In this document: positions 11,623-24,952 of the stretch, piece after piece
Position numbering within the stretch: the first letter of the stretch is position 1
How the letters are laid out: every line of letters starts with the position of its first letter
DNA from: Histoplasma ohiense
Taxonomy: Eukaryota; Ascomycota; Eurotiomycetes; Onygenales; Ajellomycetaceae
DNA length: 64,000 bases
Direction: 5' to 3'
Assembly (NCBI GenBank): GCA_017607445.1
Contig: JAEVHH010000004.1
Coordinates: 6,386,001-6,450,000, forward strand
Made by a program: the position numbers and the translations under genes
The notes under the pieces: generated by a model
What the model was told of the DNA's origin: nothing
Seen by the model: the letters and a program-made list of their open reading frames with translations, nothing else
The model's database searches: none

Positions 11623-14600
11623 AATCATCATATCTGAGGCTGATTCATTCTTGAATACTTCTCAATCAGTAGCTGTTGAGCTAGCAGCATCTGCAATATC
11701 TGTCTCAGCTAATCAGCAGAAAATTCAGCTCACTGATTCATCTGTCTATTATGACAGCAATCTACATGAATATCATATATTCATAAGAGCTCTCAAACAC
11801 ATATATAAGTTGAACCCAACTCAATATGATATTGATGAAGTCAAGATCATTTACACTTCAGAATGATTACAGAAAACAATTGAAACTACTTGAGCTACTA
11901 AAGAGAGAGAGCTTGAAAGATTAAATCAATCTTTCTTATGAAAGAACTTTAAGAAATTTCTGCACAATGATCTGAAGAATGTCTGCAACTGCAGCTTTAC
12001 AGCAGTGATTTGCTTTGAAGAATTAAAGCACCCACTGAATCAATCAGTTCAACAATTTGTCTTCAGATTTAATGAGATTTGTGATGATCTAGCAATCAAT
12101 ATAGAAGAACTATTTGCTCAATTATTCTTTGCTAAATTATCATCAGCAATATAAAATCAAATTCAAACTCATCATAATTCTTCTACCAATCAAGCTGAAT
12201 TGATTGCACTAGTTGCTCAAATTCAAGCTGTTAATAAGAGTCATGCTAGAAAGAGTAACAACAAATAAGAATCCTCTTCACAAAATAGATATCAGAAGAG
12301 TGATGACAAACACAGAATCAAGCAGTTCTCTGACAGCTCTTTTTCAAAGACTCAACAGAATCTAATCTCAGTTGAAAAGCTTATTATAGAAGAATATCAA
12401 TGCTGCATGAATAATAATCTTTGTCTATTCTGTGAGAAGGCAGGTCATTTTCTTAAGAATTGTAATAAGAAGAGAAAACAAACTCAAACCACAGACAAAC
12501 TGAAACCCACATCTGTGATAGCTCATATCATCAAAACTCAGAATGATGAGAAGTGACTAGATGATAGATTCTGCATGTACATCACTATTCAACTAGATAT
12601 CTCTAATGATTCTGAGTCAATTCAATGTCTAGTTGATTCTGAAGTAGATTTCAATTATATCTCTCATACTTACACTACTTCTAAAGAATGGAAACAGATT
12701 GGACCACCATCTCAAGTGCAATATCCTGATGAACAATGAGGATATTGATATGGCATTGTTAATGCTACCCATAGAGCCACTGATGGGCTAGGTGAAACTC
12801 AAGCAAGCAAACTTAGCTTTCATTCTGTTAATCTAGCAGATGAAGATCTTTATCTAGATCTTTCATGATTACAAACAGTCAATGCTTTAATCAATTGAAA
12901 AGCATTATCATGGCAATATTGAATTGAAGATACTAGAATTGAAATAACAGAATCAGAAGAATTTATCTGTTCTATACAAGAAACATCTACAACACCACTC
13001 TACTTTTAAGATGGCAATACTGAATCTTCTTCAGAACAACTATGTTCTATTAATGAAACTACTTTATCTCAAAATCTACAAGATTTTTTAACTGAATTTA
13101 AAGATATCTTTTCTGCTGAAGCAGCAGCCAAGTTGGATAAGAACCTCATCATATCACATCATATTCAATTGCAAGATGAAAAGAAACCCCCTTATGAACC
13201 TTTATACAATCTCTTGATAGCAGAACTAGATGTCTTACACAAATATCTTGAAGAAATGCTATCACAGTAGTGAGTTCATTCTACAAAGAGCCCTGCTGCT
13301 GCATCTATAGTATTTGCAAAGAAAAAGGATGAAACTCTATGCCTTTGTGTAGATTATCGAGGCCTTAACAAGATAACTATAAAGGATCAATATTCAATCC
13401 CTTGTATTGAAGAAATGTTAGATCAATTACAGAGTGCTATCATCTTCTCTAAAATAGATCTCTGAGATGTCTACTACTGTATATAAATAGCAGAAGGAGA
13501 TGAATGGAAAACAGTGTTTCAAACTCAATACAGCAGCTATAAATTCTGAGTTATGTCTATAAGGCTCTGTAATGCTTCTGCTACATTTCAATTTTATATC
13601 AATAAAGTGCTGAAAGGTCTAGTTGATATCTGTTGCATTGTTTATCTTGATGACATTTTTATCTATTCTCAAAACACTGAAGATCATACAAAACACCTCT
13701 GATTAATCTTTGAACACTTACAAAAATATTGACTTTATGCTAAGGAAAGCAAATGCATCTTTTTCACTACTGAGATTGAATTTCTTGGCTATATTGTATC
13801 ATCTACTGATATAGCCATGGATTGCAACTGAGTTGAAACTATTCTAAATTGGCTGGAATCTAAAGGTGTTCATGATATTCAAGTTTTCATAGAATTTGCA
13901 AACTTTTATTGCAGATTCATATATGCTTTTTCATGAATAGCTGCACCTCTTACAGATCTTCTTCAAAATGCTATGAATAAGCAAACTAAGTTTCAACTTA
14001 GTGATTCAGTAAGAAAAGCTTTTGTAAATTTGAAAGAAACATTTGCACAAGCTATTCTACTGATTCATTATGATCTGTGGAAGAAAACCCAAGTTGAAAC
14101 AGATGCAAGCAAAAATGGAATTGCTGGTATTCTATCTCAACATCTAGAATCAGTACCAGAAACCTATCAAAAAGCTATGGAAATAGCATCAGAATGAAGC
14201 AAAAACATAGATAATTCAGTGTCTACTTGAAGAAAAGAGTGGAGACTCATTGTATTTTTTTCACAGAAGCTTTCTGAAGCTTCTAGAAACTATAACATTC
14301 ATAATTTGAAACTTCTAGCTATAGTGGTATCATTTCATCACTGATGACACTATCTGCAAGGCAATCTGTATTCAATTCAGATCATAACCAATCATGATAA
14401 TCTGAAATACTTTCTTAGTATCAAAAGCTTGAACAATCATCAGATGCATTGAGCAAAAGAGCTATCTGCTTATGATTTCTATATGATCTATTGATCAGAA
14501 CAGCTAAACCCCATCAATCCATTTTTGAAACATTCAGACTATATTATTTTCTCTGAAGATGTAGATTCAAAGCTGTCAATGCTGCTGATTCTACAGAAAA

Positions 14601-15333
14601 AAATCCATCAGAGACTTCATGACTCTGATCAGAACAGCTTAGTAGATACTGAATCATCTTCAGTACAGAAAAGCTCAGATTGTTCTGCAGAGTATTCTTA
14701 TTTCCAAGATTTCTTTGAAACTGATACTGAAGATCATGAACTTCTCATGCCATATCTAGCAGTATTGAAAGCTGCTGAGAATGAAATAGATCACAAATCA
14801 TCTACTAATCAGCTTCTAGATTTTATTAAAGAATTACAGAAGAGAGACATCTTTACTGTAACTTGAAGTCAAAAAGTTGAGAATAGTGTGGAGTCTGAAA
14901 CTCTTAGAGAAGTCTCTGATATCTTTGAAGATTCTTCAATTATCTGATGAATAGATAAAGATTGTGAACTTCTATATCACAATCATGCTATCTACATTCC
15001 CTCTAGCAAAGCAATCACTCAGAAGTCATTATGAATATATCATGATAATCTCTGAGCAGATTACTTTGATATTGCCAGAATCTTAGAGCTTCTATATCAC
15101 AAATATTACTGAAATACACTCTGAAAAGACATTGAAACATACATCAGAGAGTGTGATATCTGCCAGCATGTTAAAGCTAACAGATATAAATCATACAGAC
15201 AATTTGTCAAAATTCTCATGTCTACTAGATCATTCAGTTCTCTTGCTATGAATTTCATTGTCAGATTACCATCAGTAATTCAAAAAGAAATCATCTATGA
15301 TAGTATTTTGATCATACTGAACTGCTATACTAA
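11623..15333 (+). pseudogene. B gag-pol, 5' part (gag to integrase zinc domain)
   Basis: Gag opens near 11,651. A CCHC knuckle (C-x2-C-x4-H-x4-C) is at 12,422-12,463. A protease motif, DSG changed to DSE, is near 12,633. RT spans about 13,240-13,830, with an intact YLDD at 13,643-13,654. RNase H is near 14,095, starting with a TDASK motif. Integrase begins with a zinc-binding part ending in C-x2-C near 15,155. The frame stops at 15,333 where C inserted; it resumes at 22,779 after the duplicated ACTAA. Many TGA codons stand at Trp positions. Confidence 0.85.
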
Positions 15334-15596
15334 TGTGAGGTGTAGTGACAGTGTGAAGAGTAACAGTAGAAGATAGTTTATAGTGTAGCAGAGATAATAG
15401 TAATATATTGTAGAGTGTAATATAGTAGTGTAATGTAATGTAGCTAATCACTAAGGAAGAAAAGAAAGAGAAAGAAGATGTGCGAAATACATACATTGAT
15501 ATATATATACATATAGAAATAGTGATAGCAAGAGTATAATGGAAAGAGGTAAGAATAAGTGAAGATAATAAGGAAATAATAAATGAGTGCATTACA
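15334..15596 (-). repeat. 3' LTR of C
   Basis: 263 bp, TGTGAGGTG...GTGCATTACA; nearly identical to 22,511-22,773. The open frames seen across it are not coding; they are a by-product of its composition. Confidence 0.92.
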
Positions 15597-15980
15597 ATTG
15601 CCCCTCTTTTTTATAAGAGCTGCTCTCAGCAATTGTATAGATTGCTTGCTAGTAGATAATCACATTTCTGTAGTGTATCAATCACATCCCCTAGATAGCT
15701 TGTATACGCGTTGTTATCGATTTTCTAATGAGGTGGAATTGGTGGATTCTTTGATTGCCAGGGGTTGTGTGCAGAGAAGCAAAAAGAATTTCTTTCCTCT
15801 TGAAGATTTCTCTTCTTTTTTAACTTGACCATCATCAAAACTTCTTCCCATTCTGCTGTGATTTTTCATCTCCAATAAAAAATTTTTAAATTTTTTATAT
15901 CATCATTCTCCCTCCCCTCTTTTTATATCGAAATGGGCTCCCTCAGTTATTTCAATTTTAAGTAAGTTGTTTCCTCGCTG
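15597..15980. other. C region between polypurine tract and accessory gene
   Basis: About 380 bp downstream of the C polypurine tract. It has near-normal composition with several CG and CC pairs and no convincing frame in either direction. It should hold the promoter of the antisense gene, by analogy with D. Confidence 0.5.
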
Positions 15981-16975
15981 GTGCTTATTGTGTATTATTG
16001 CTGGTGTTCCTTGTCAGTGGTGTTATTAGTGTGGTCACGTGCGCCACTAGCTTGTTTCCGTATAGCGCCATTCACTGTTCGCTTGTTATATTGCCCTAGC
16101 CCTAATCACGTGACACACAACAGTCGGATTCTGTGTGAATGTTGTGCCTCCAAGCTGAGAGATGTTGACTTTTGATGTGTGTTGAGGTCAAATGCCTGGA
16201 AGCATTGTGAGACTTGTGTCTCTGCAGAGAAATTCTGCAAATCTGTGAGTAATTCTCTTTAATTCTTATTTCCTTTTTCTTTTTCTTCAAATTTGCTTTT
16301 GAATAGATAGTAGTGCTCTTAGCAATGTTGATATATTGATAATGATGCTAGATGCATGATATGCCTCTTCTGAGGCGCATCATGCGCGGGTGAGCATTTA
16401 TCTTTGTGGGGGTGGCAGTCAGAGAGAACATGACCAGCCACAAAAGTCATCTTTGTCATTTAGTTAAACAATTGAACACACCTCACCTGGCAATGCTGTC
16501 TGCTCAGAGCAGGGCAGGGACAAATGCTCTATGGTCCCAGCACTGAGCAGTGGCTGAGTCTGCAGAGGTGCAGGTTTTGGAGACTGTGGTTGTGCCTGAT
16601 CCTTCCAGAGCAGAGGTGTTAGAGGAAGAGGAGAGTGTGGAGGAGGATATGAGGATTTTGAGAGTGGTGAGCTCTGAGAGCTCTGTGGTGGAGGAGTCGG
16701 CTGGGGAGGGGTTGACTGAGGAGGGATTGAAGGAGTTGATTGGAGAGAGGTTGGAGGAGTTGATTGGAGAGGGATTGAAGAAGTTGACTGAAGAGTCAAC
16801 AGAGGAGGTTGTGAAGGCTTCAGCAGTGAAGACAGCAGAATATGAGGGATATGAGCCCCATGATGTGAAGGTGTGGAAGGAGATCATGGGGGGAGAGACC
16901 TTCCTTCAGCAGATGTGTCAGTGGGTGGAGGGGTTGATGAAGAAGAGTAGAGAGAAGGAAGCAAATGTTCTGTAG
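15981..16975 (+). pseudogene. Antisense accessory gene of C, two exons, Zn2Cys6-like
   Basis: Exon 1 is open from about 15,966 and ends at 16,244; its start codon is not clear. It carries C-x2-C-x10-C-x9-C-x2-C-x6-C, and the intron (16,245-16,351; GTGAGT...GCTAG with a TTGATAATG branch-like site) starts two codons after the last Cys, in phase 0. Exon 2, 16,352-16,975, gives 207 codons in the matching frame. Its second half is strongly acidic with a repeated E-G-L-K/E-E-L-I pattern (about 16,700-16,800), likely helical. Three TGA codons at probable Trp positions break it (near 16,172, 16,391 and 16,543). Otherwise it is only lightly mutated. It is antisense to the C pol, like the genes in B, D and E. 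Confidence 0.65.
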
Positions 16976-17195
16976 AAGAGACATTTGCTGATGTCTTTGC
17001 ATCTGAAATGAGGTCTGATGCTTCACAAGTACTGAAGGCAGCATAAGAAGGGGGTGACAGAGAGGAGATGAGAAGAATGATGAAGAGAGAAATGAAAGTG
17101 AGAGATGAGAGATGTTGAGATGAAGATGAATGAACTGAGAATCTTTAGACTTTTCTTAGAACTCATTTCCTTTGTCTTTTCCTTGCCTGTATTTT

Positions 17196-20100
17196 TTATT
17201 TTCTGTATTTATTATACCCAAATTGAATTTTTTTCTTTTTCCCTTTTCCCTGATAAAATCCTTCTAAAAAAATGCATTTGATTGGAGTTTGGGTGTGATT
17301 TGTGTCTCTAGCATTTTTCAATTTAAGATTTGCACTTCTGACATCTTTTGACTTGAAGTTCATGCTTTTGATGTTTGGGAGTATGTTGGTTTTGTATTTG
17401 TTGTTCATTTTCTTGTTCAAGAAAGATTTTGAATGTCTGAGTGTTCAATATGTTTTCTTTCAGTTCCCATGTATCACCACTAGAACCCCAACCTGTCCAT
17501 CTCACAAGATATTTCAGAGGTTTGTTTTTTCATTGTCATTTTTCAAGAATTTCTTCAACTTGATATTCTTCTTCACCATCAATAAGTTCCAGTTCTGGTT
17601 CTGATAGAGCTCCATTCCTGCAGTTGTATGGCTTCAATAAAAATACATGAAATACAGAATGAATGCTTCTATATGAAGATGGCAGTTCTAGTTTGTACAT
17701 TTGTTTTCTGATGATATTCAGAATCTTGAAGAATCCAACATATTTATGATTGAGTTTGCAAATCAGGCACAGCAATCAGAGATTTTTTGTATTGAGCATG
17801 ATATAGTCATCTATTTTAAATTGTTGAAGCTTATGTTTTGCATTGTAATAGATTTTCTGTGCTTGTTGTGTCTTTTGTAGATTCTCAATAAGCTTATGAT
17901 GTGTTTCCTTGATATGTTTCACACAGCTAGCAGCATGTATGGCGACTGGTTGTGGTGGTTTGCTGACATTAATTTTCAAATCAGGTTGATATCCCATTAA
18001 GGCTTCTGTGGGTGCCATTTCAGTAGAGGTATGTTGAGAGGTATTGTAAACAAACTGCACTAGCAGTAGCCAGTGTGCCCAGTCATCTTGATGATAGTTG
18101 GTAAAGCATTGAAGATAATGTTTCAAGATTTGATTTTGTTATTCCATTTGGCCATCTGTTTGAGGGTGAAAGGCTGTTGAAAGTTTCCAGCATGCATCTA
18201 GCATATAATAAAAGGTGGACCAATAATGGCTTGTAAACAGTGATTCTTGATTGAATATATGGTTTTTGAGTACTCTGTAAATTGTATAGAACTTGGTATA
18301 AACAATTTCCACTAGTTCATCAGCTGTAATGTTTTTGGTGCAAGGAATATAGATTGTAAACTTGGTATATATATTCACAATCACTAAAATTGCATTGTAG
18401 ATTTGGTGGAGGAATGTAGAGGCTGGTAAGTCTGTAATAAAATTCATAGTAATGGACTCAAAAGGATTTAATGATAAGAGAATTGTACCCAATTCTTCAT
18501 ATTGTCTGTGCCATTTTGGCTTTACTCTTTGACAAGTATCACAAGTGGATATATAATCTTTGACATCTCTGACTAGCTCATATCAATAGTATTTGTTCTG
18601 AATGCTGTCTATGAACTTTTTTATACCAAAGTGACCCCCCTGCAGATCATCATGGTTTGCACTGATAATTTCATCAATGAATGTCTTTTGTTGAGAGACA
18701 TACACACAATCATCAGTATGCAATATATCATTCTCAGAAATTGTTCATAGCATATTTTCAGCAACAGTCATACTCTTCTCTTTTATCTTCTCTCTTTGCT
18801 CAGCAGCAAAAGAATCAATCTTCTGTGCTTTACTCAGAAATAAGATGAAGGATTCAGACATTTCTGTATATGCTGAGTCCCCAAGAATAGCCTTATTGAC
18901 TGCAATCTGAGGCATATATTGCTCAACACACAACAGAGAGGAAGAGTTTATGCAAGAGGTAGAAGATGTTGATATATGAAGTGCTTTTCACTCATTAAAA
19001 GAAGCATTTTGCTCATTAGAGACTCATGCACAGACTACATCAGAAGAAATATCATTTTGAAAAAAAGTATCAGCTTCTCAGTCTAGTCTAACTTCATGTT
19101 TCAGCTTCTGTTGCAGGGTAGATAACATAGTTTGACCATTATAGGCCTCACTGTAGTCTGCATGATGACTGAGCCCATCAGCTGAATTCTTTGATTCAGA
19201 GTGGTGCAGTAATACAAAATCATAAGCAGATAAAGCTTCCACTCATCTGGTCTGATATCTGTTCAGTTCCTTAGTCATCATAAAGTACTGCAGATTGGCA
19301 TGATCAGATCAGACTTGAATTGAATACTGACTTCTCTTCAGATAGTGTCTTCAATTCTTAAATGCTGCTACAATAGCCAAGAGTTCTTTATCATGAGTAT
19401 CATAATATGTTTCCACATCAATCAACTTTCTTGATCAGAAGGCAACTGGATGTCAGTGCCCATCATCCTGCAACTGTGACAGAATAGCAGTGACTGCAAA
19501 AGTGAACACATCAGATTCAATCTGAATACACTGAGCTGAGTCAAAATGAGCTAATAGAGGAGCATGTATAAAGTGTGATTTGAGCTCATCAAAAGCACTT
19601 TGAGCATCTTCTGTTCATATAAAAGTGGCTTTTCTTTCCTCCTTCTTGCTCTCTTTTGTAAGTTCAAATAATGGAGCTGCAATAGAGGAGAAAGACTTAA
19701 TAAATTGCTGATAGAAATTAGCAAAGCTCAAGAAGAATTGAACCTCTTTAATTGATTTAGATGTAGGTCATTCCACAATAGTGGAGACTCTGTCTGACTC
19801 CATCTCAACATCATTTGTATCTATAACAAACCTCAGAAATGAGATCTTGTCCACTTCAAATTCACATTTAGAGAGTTTTGCAAATAGATTCACACACTTG
19901 AGATGTTCTAGCACCTTAGTAACATGCACTTTATATTCCTGCTTTGAATTGGAGAATATGAGAATGTCGTCCAAATAGACAATGCAACATATATCCAACA
20001 AATCAGACAAGGCATTGTTAATGTATGCTTGGAATGTTGCTGGAGTATTAGCTAGTTCAAATGGCATAACTACATATTCAAAATGTTCATATCTCATTCT

Positions 20101-22480
20101 AAAGGCTGTCTTCCAACAGTCTTTTGCTGCTATAAGTATGCGGTGATAGGCATCTCAAAGGTCCAGCTTAGTGAATATCTTGGCTTTTGAAAGCCTATCA
20201 AGTAATTCACTTATTAGAGGTAGAGGGTATCAGTTCTTGATGGTGATTCAATTTAATCCTCAATAGTCTACACAAAGACAGAGTTCATCATCTTTTTTGA
20301 GGACAAAGAGAATTGATGCATCAGCTGAGCTACTGAACAGTTGTATTCACTCTTTATCTAATGCATTTTTTAAATATTCTCTTAGAGTGGCTAACTCAGT
20401 TTCAGAGAGATTGTATATCAGCATAAATGAAGATTGTGCATCAGGCTCAAGATCTATACAGTGTTCCATCTCTTCTGATCTTTTCATGCTTATAGCAGCT
20501 TCTTCTGAGAAGATATGTGCATATGGCATGACATAATTGAGTAGATTGATTGGCAAGTCCAAATACACAGCTGAGAATACACATGAAGCATGCTTTGAGT
20601 CTTTTGAACATTCTGTAGATAATACTACAAGCATTTCTACTCTAGCTCCTGTGAGAACTTCAGCTAGAACATTTTATTCAGAAATAATTTGAAACTGTTG
20701 TTCATCTTCAAAGCTTCTAAAGAAGAATTGTTCATCTGATCAATCTATAAGAGGATTTGTTTGTCTTAATCAAGGAAATTCTAATACAAGACTGTAGTCC
20801 TCCATCTTCATTGCATGGAAGGAATGAGATGTCTGCTGTGCATTATTCTTGTGATCAGTGACAGTAGTTGCAATGTTATACTCTTCAAAGAAGTGCATTA
20901 TACATCCATCAATCAACTTGACCATTTTGATTTTGCAGTGAGCAGCTTCTAGATTGTGATTCTTTGCTCAAAATTCATCAACACAGTTCACTTCTGACTC
21001 AGAGTCTACTAGCACAAGCACTTTTTGCAGACTCTTAGATGTAGTGAGTTCCACTGTGACAGTGAAGCTTAAGGTGTTTTTGCATCAACTTTCCACACTT
21101 ATGGCTGTCATTGTGAGCTGAATGATGTGTCTTAAGCATTTTTTGAGTTCTTTGAGTTCTTCATGTCTTTCATATCAGATTTCAAGTTGGACTTGGTGTT
21201 TTTGGATTCATCTTTGAGTTGTTTGAAACATGAATTGATGGTATGTCCTGATTGCTTGCAATAACAGCAATATTTCAATTGGGTGGAGTCATCAGACTTT
21301 GTAGTGTCATTTCATCTGTGTTTGTTTTGTGATCTATTATCAGCATTATTTCTGTTGTTAAAGCTTTGAGTGGGGTTTTTGAAATTTGACTTCTCTTTAA
21401 GCTTCTTCCATCTCTCTGGCAGATTCGATTCTGCCATTGCAAGTTTATGTAGAGTGGCATCATAGCTTAACTCTTCCAATTTGATTGCATATTTGTCGAA
21501 TTCTCAGCAAATGGAAGGTAGAACTTTCATATAGAGGTGTGATTTCTGATGGTATTCACTATAAGAATGTCACAGACACTCTTCAATTGATTGTAAGTGT
21601 GAAGCAAATTGTTGAACTGTCTGATCTTTTTGTTGCTCTGTTTTTCAGTACTGTCTATTGGCATCTTGGAAACTTCTATCTGGATCAGTGACTTGACATT
21701 GCATTCAACTAACAAATTCTTCCCATGGTGGCAAAGTCTGCATATCATGTGTATGTTGATACCAACATTGTTGCATCTTGACATTGAAATGAGTAATGGC
21801 TTTGATGATCTTTCGATGGTTGTGTTCATTGTAGTAATCAAGATCACTGGCATGGAAAGTGATAGCAGCTGTAACAAAGTTTTTGAATTCTTTCATGCTT
21901 TGGCCTCAGAACTTTTCCACATCTCTTCAAGAAGAGTGACCACTCATGCTGGGATCTCAAAGTTCTAATTGCCAAAGTAGTACCTGACTACATCTTCCAC
22001 TGACAGTAGTCATGACACTTTTCACTAAGATGTTGAGCATTTGTAGTGTGGCTTCTGATGATCTGAGAATACTGGTGGTGTTATTGTGGTTACCATTCAC
22101 ACTAGTTGCATCTCTACTGTGGTTTGAATGCACTTCTAGCATATTTCAGATGGCTGGAATTGTTTCATTCAATTCTTGTAGTAAAGTGTCACACTGCTGT
22201 TGGAGTTCTCACAATTCTTTCTCAGTCTGTAATTTTTTGATTCTTCTGGCCACAGCTATCTTCTCAGTCTCAATTGCACTGAGATCTTCAGAAGAGATAT
22301 CCCCTTCTGAACTATATTCAGAGTTCAATTTCATAGAGAAAGGTGATGCTTGTTGCACACTTTCAGTGGCAGAAGTGCATGTTTCGTGGTTTTCTTCCAT
22401 GATGTTTGTCACTTCAGATTCAGCAGTAGCACGAGTACAGCAGATGCTGTGGATAGAGGTCATGACTATTACTCAACAGA
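17196..22480 (-). pseudogene. C gag-pol remnant
   Basis: Read leftwards: gag from about 22,463; CCHC knuckle near 21,271-21,227; protease DSG changed to DSE near 21,000; RT about 20,350-19,780, with intact YLDD at 19,977-19,966; RNase H about 19,560-19,150; integrase about 18,720-17,800, including an HPQTDG motif near 18,155; chromodomain about 17,595-17,450. In the chromodomain, upstream Trp codons have become TGA but those in the last part (about 17,525-17,470) remain TGG. A basic tail follows, with a probable frameshift between the open pieces at 17,323-17,505 and 17,196-17,420. Confidence 0.85.
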
Positions 22481-22510
22481 CTGTCTCTCAAAGATTGAGT
22501 GATTAGAAAC

Positions 22511-22773
22511 TGTGAGGTGTAGTGACAGTGTGAAGAGTAACAGTAGAAGATAGTTTATAGTGTAGCAGAGATAATAGTAATATATTGTAGAGTGTAATAT
22601 AGTAGCATAATGTAGTGTAGCTAATCACTAAGGAAGAAAAGAAAGAGAAAGAAGATGTGTGAAATACATACATTGATATATATATACATATAGAAATAGT
22701 GGTAGCGAGAGTATAATGGAAAGAGGTAAGAATAAGCGAAGATAATAAGGAAATAATAAACAAGTGCATTACA
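22511..22773 (-). repeat. 5' LTR of C
   Basis: 263 bp partner of 15,334-15,596, followed directly by the duplicated target ACTAA and the resumed B integrase. Confidence 0.92.
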
Positions 22774-23800
22774 ACTAAACTAGCTAAGTACTTTTCTTGC
22801 ATGACTTCAATTACTGCTTCTGATTTTGCAGAGTTGTTTATAGATACTATTCTAAGTGATTATAGTTCATCTTCATCTATCATATCTGATAGAGATAAAT
22901 TGTTTACCAGTCACTACTGATCAACATTCTGTTATTATTTACAAGTTAAGCACAATCTGAGTACGGCATTCCACCCTCAAACTCATAGGCAAACAGAACA
23001 CCAGAACCAGACATTAGAGAACTATTTATAAGTATACTCAAACTATCATCAGAATAACTGAGTGAATCTACTTCCACAGACACAATTCATCTACAATTCT
23101 GTTTCTCAAGCATCTATTGATATGCCACTGTTTCAAGCACTACTAGGTTACAATTCTGTTCTGTTGAGAGAGATAATTGATAAAGAATCTGAATCTGTAA
23201 CCTCTATCAATCTTGAGCCCTTAGCTACAGCAAGGGTGAAAAAATTACAAGAGATACAAAGCAATCTTCAAGTCAAAGTTCAAAAATCCTTCAAAAAGCA
23301 AGCAGAATACTATAACAGAAGACATCAAGAGAAATTCTTTGTCATTGAAGATTTAATTCTTCTATCTTTCATGAATATAACAACTTCTAGATCTTACTGC
23401 AAGCTTGAAGATAAATGATTTGAATCATTTACAATTCTGAATATCATTGAATTGCAAGTATATTGACTAGATCTTCTGAGAATCTTTGAATCTATACATT
23501 CTGTCTTTCATATTATCTTGTTGAAACTCTATTATCAGAGATCAGATGAAGAATCTAAGAAACCTTCTGACATTCTACTTGAAGATGAAATGAAGTATTT
23601 TGTTGAAGCCATTTTGAATAAACAATTGCACTGTAATAAAGAGCAATATCTTGTTAAGTGAGAAGAATATTCTAATACTGAGAATATTTGAGAATTCTCT
23701 AATAATCTTTTGAATTTCTGTAATCTTCTCAAAGAATATGAGAAGATAAATTGAAATTGATCTCTTGTTAAGAAGAAGCATTTCAGAACACAACATTAGT
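22774..23800 (+). pseudogene. B integrase core and chromodomain, 3' part
   Basis: This continues the integrase split at 15,333. The region of the third catalytic residue (HPQT motif) is near 22,970, and the GPY/F-like and tail region follows to about 23,420. A chromodomain with the YLVKW-x-EYSN pattern lies at about 23,576-23,770, with Trp codons as TGA. The longest clean piece is 118 codons (23,062-23,418). Confidence 0.82.
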
Positions 23801-24136
23801 AGTTCTTCTATTTTTTTTTCTATAAAGATTTTGAAGTTTCTACTTATCTATACTTCTGCTTTGAACTGTGAAAGATTCTTGAAGCTTAGTGGCACTCTTC
23901 TTCTTTTTATTCTACAAGGTTTTAGAAGTTTAATGAGGCTATGATATGATTTCAGACTCTGATTGAAAGGAAAAAGCAAAGAACCAAGATATTATTCTGA
24001 GCATTATGCCTCTGATGAAAAAACTATCTAAAAAACACTCAAAGAACTCTTCAGAACACTGTCTATAATTTATTCTTCTTTTATAATATCAAATTCTCTT
24101 TCAATTTTCTCAATCCTTTCTATCAACTACAATCTG
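23801..24136. other. B spacer between pol and accessory gene ends
   Basis: About 340 bp separating the convergent ends of B pol and the B antisense gene. It is T-rich at the left end. I see no frame or repeat in it. Confidence 0.5.
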
Positions 24137-24952
24137 TTAGTGATTATCTAGTGAAATTCCTTTGGTTATATGTACTGTATAAAACATTGTCTTCAAGCAT
24201 TCAATATTCTGGGCCATCTCCTTCATCTACATAATTATTTTTTCCATTTTTTCATTCATTTTCTTCTGAGTGGTTTCAATCCGCTGCAGAATCGCAAGAA
24301 CTTTGGGGGCAGGAGATGAGTTCAGTACAATCACAGAAACAGCAGCAGAGAAAGCAGAGAGAACAGCAGAAGTCAGTACAGCAACAGATTTCCTCTTGAT
24401 AGAGATTCTACCAGCAGCAACACAGGTCTTTCAGCACTGTAAAGCATTGAGAATGTCTCCATCAATCTTATTTCATTTGAACAAGTAATACATACTGAGT
24501 TCCTTCACAAATTGCTTCTGCATCACTAGCAATTCAGAGTATTTTCTCAGACTCTTCTGAAATAACACCTCTAATGCCATAGTCTAATCTTTGAAATGCG
24601 CAGAAACCTATTCCAGTGTTAATCTTATTATCAAATCTTTGATATTACTTTGATAAACTTACAGAATCACAATGAGATCTATTGTTGTGACATCTCTTGC
24701 AGTTTTTAAATGCAATCTCTCACACACAGAGAGACATATCTTCTATTGGTTTGAGGCAGTGAACACAGCTTCTCAGCTTCAGACTGTGAGCATACTACTC
24801 CTCTTTCAGCTGCTCATTGATTTCTTTGTACAGTTTCATGAATACATTCTCTGTGAGAATTTTTTCCATCACAGAATCAGCTGTGATGTTCTTCTCAGTG
24901 ACAAAATTCTGAATTTGCTGATTAACTGAAGTAAACAATATAATTTCTGATT
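24137..24952 (-). pseudogene. Antisense accessory gene of B, Zn2Cys6-like, spliced
   Basis: Exon 24,952-24,663 carries C-x2-C-x9-C-x8-C-x2-C-x6-C. Two codons after the last Cys comes an intron (24,662-24,608, 55 nt; GTAAGT...GGAATAG) in phase 0. Exon 24,607-24,137 continues 156 codons in frame to TAA, with a Gln/Lys/Glu-rich helical stretch that looks like a coiled coil. An upstream exon is likely: GTAAGT near 25,013, a TGCTAAC branch site and AAATAG at 24,953 define a possible 60-nt intron. Breaks are TGA at likely Trp codons and a few TAG. The position, direction and intron place match the genes in C and D. Confidence 0.7.

Larger units (their letters stand above)
15334..22773 (-). mobile_element. 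Ty3/gypsy element C (minus), nested in B integrase
   Basis: 7,440 bp with two 263-bp LTRs. Target duplication ACTAA at 15,329-15,333 and 22,774-22,778. Gag-pol reads leftwards. A polypurine tract (complement of ATTGCCCCTCTTTTTT) directly adjoins the 3' LTR at 15,597. Between that tract and the chromodomain lies about 1.9 kb that is much less mutated than the rest and carries an antisense two-exon gene. Confidence 0.93.

Noticed and set aside
15272..15632. Hydrophobic frames of 62-106 codons on the minus strand
   Set aside because: They overlap the C 3' LTR; similar frames recur at the other C LTR (22,503-22,802) and are not linked to any gene.
16464..16887. Pro/Ser/Thr-rich frames on the minus strand
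   Set aside because: They are the reverse of the acidic accessory exon of C; the plus-strand frame has splice signals and the Cys module, these do not.
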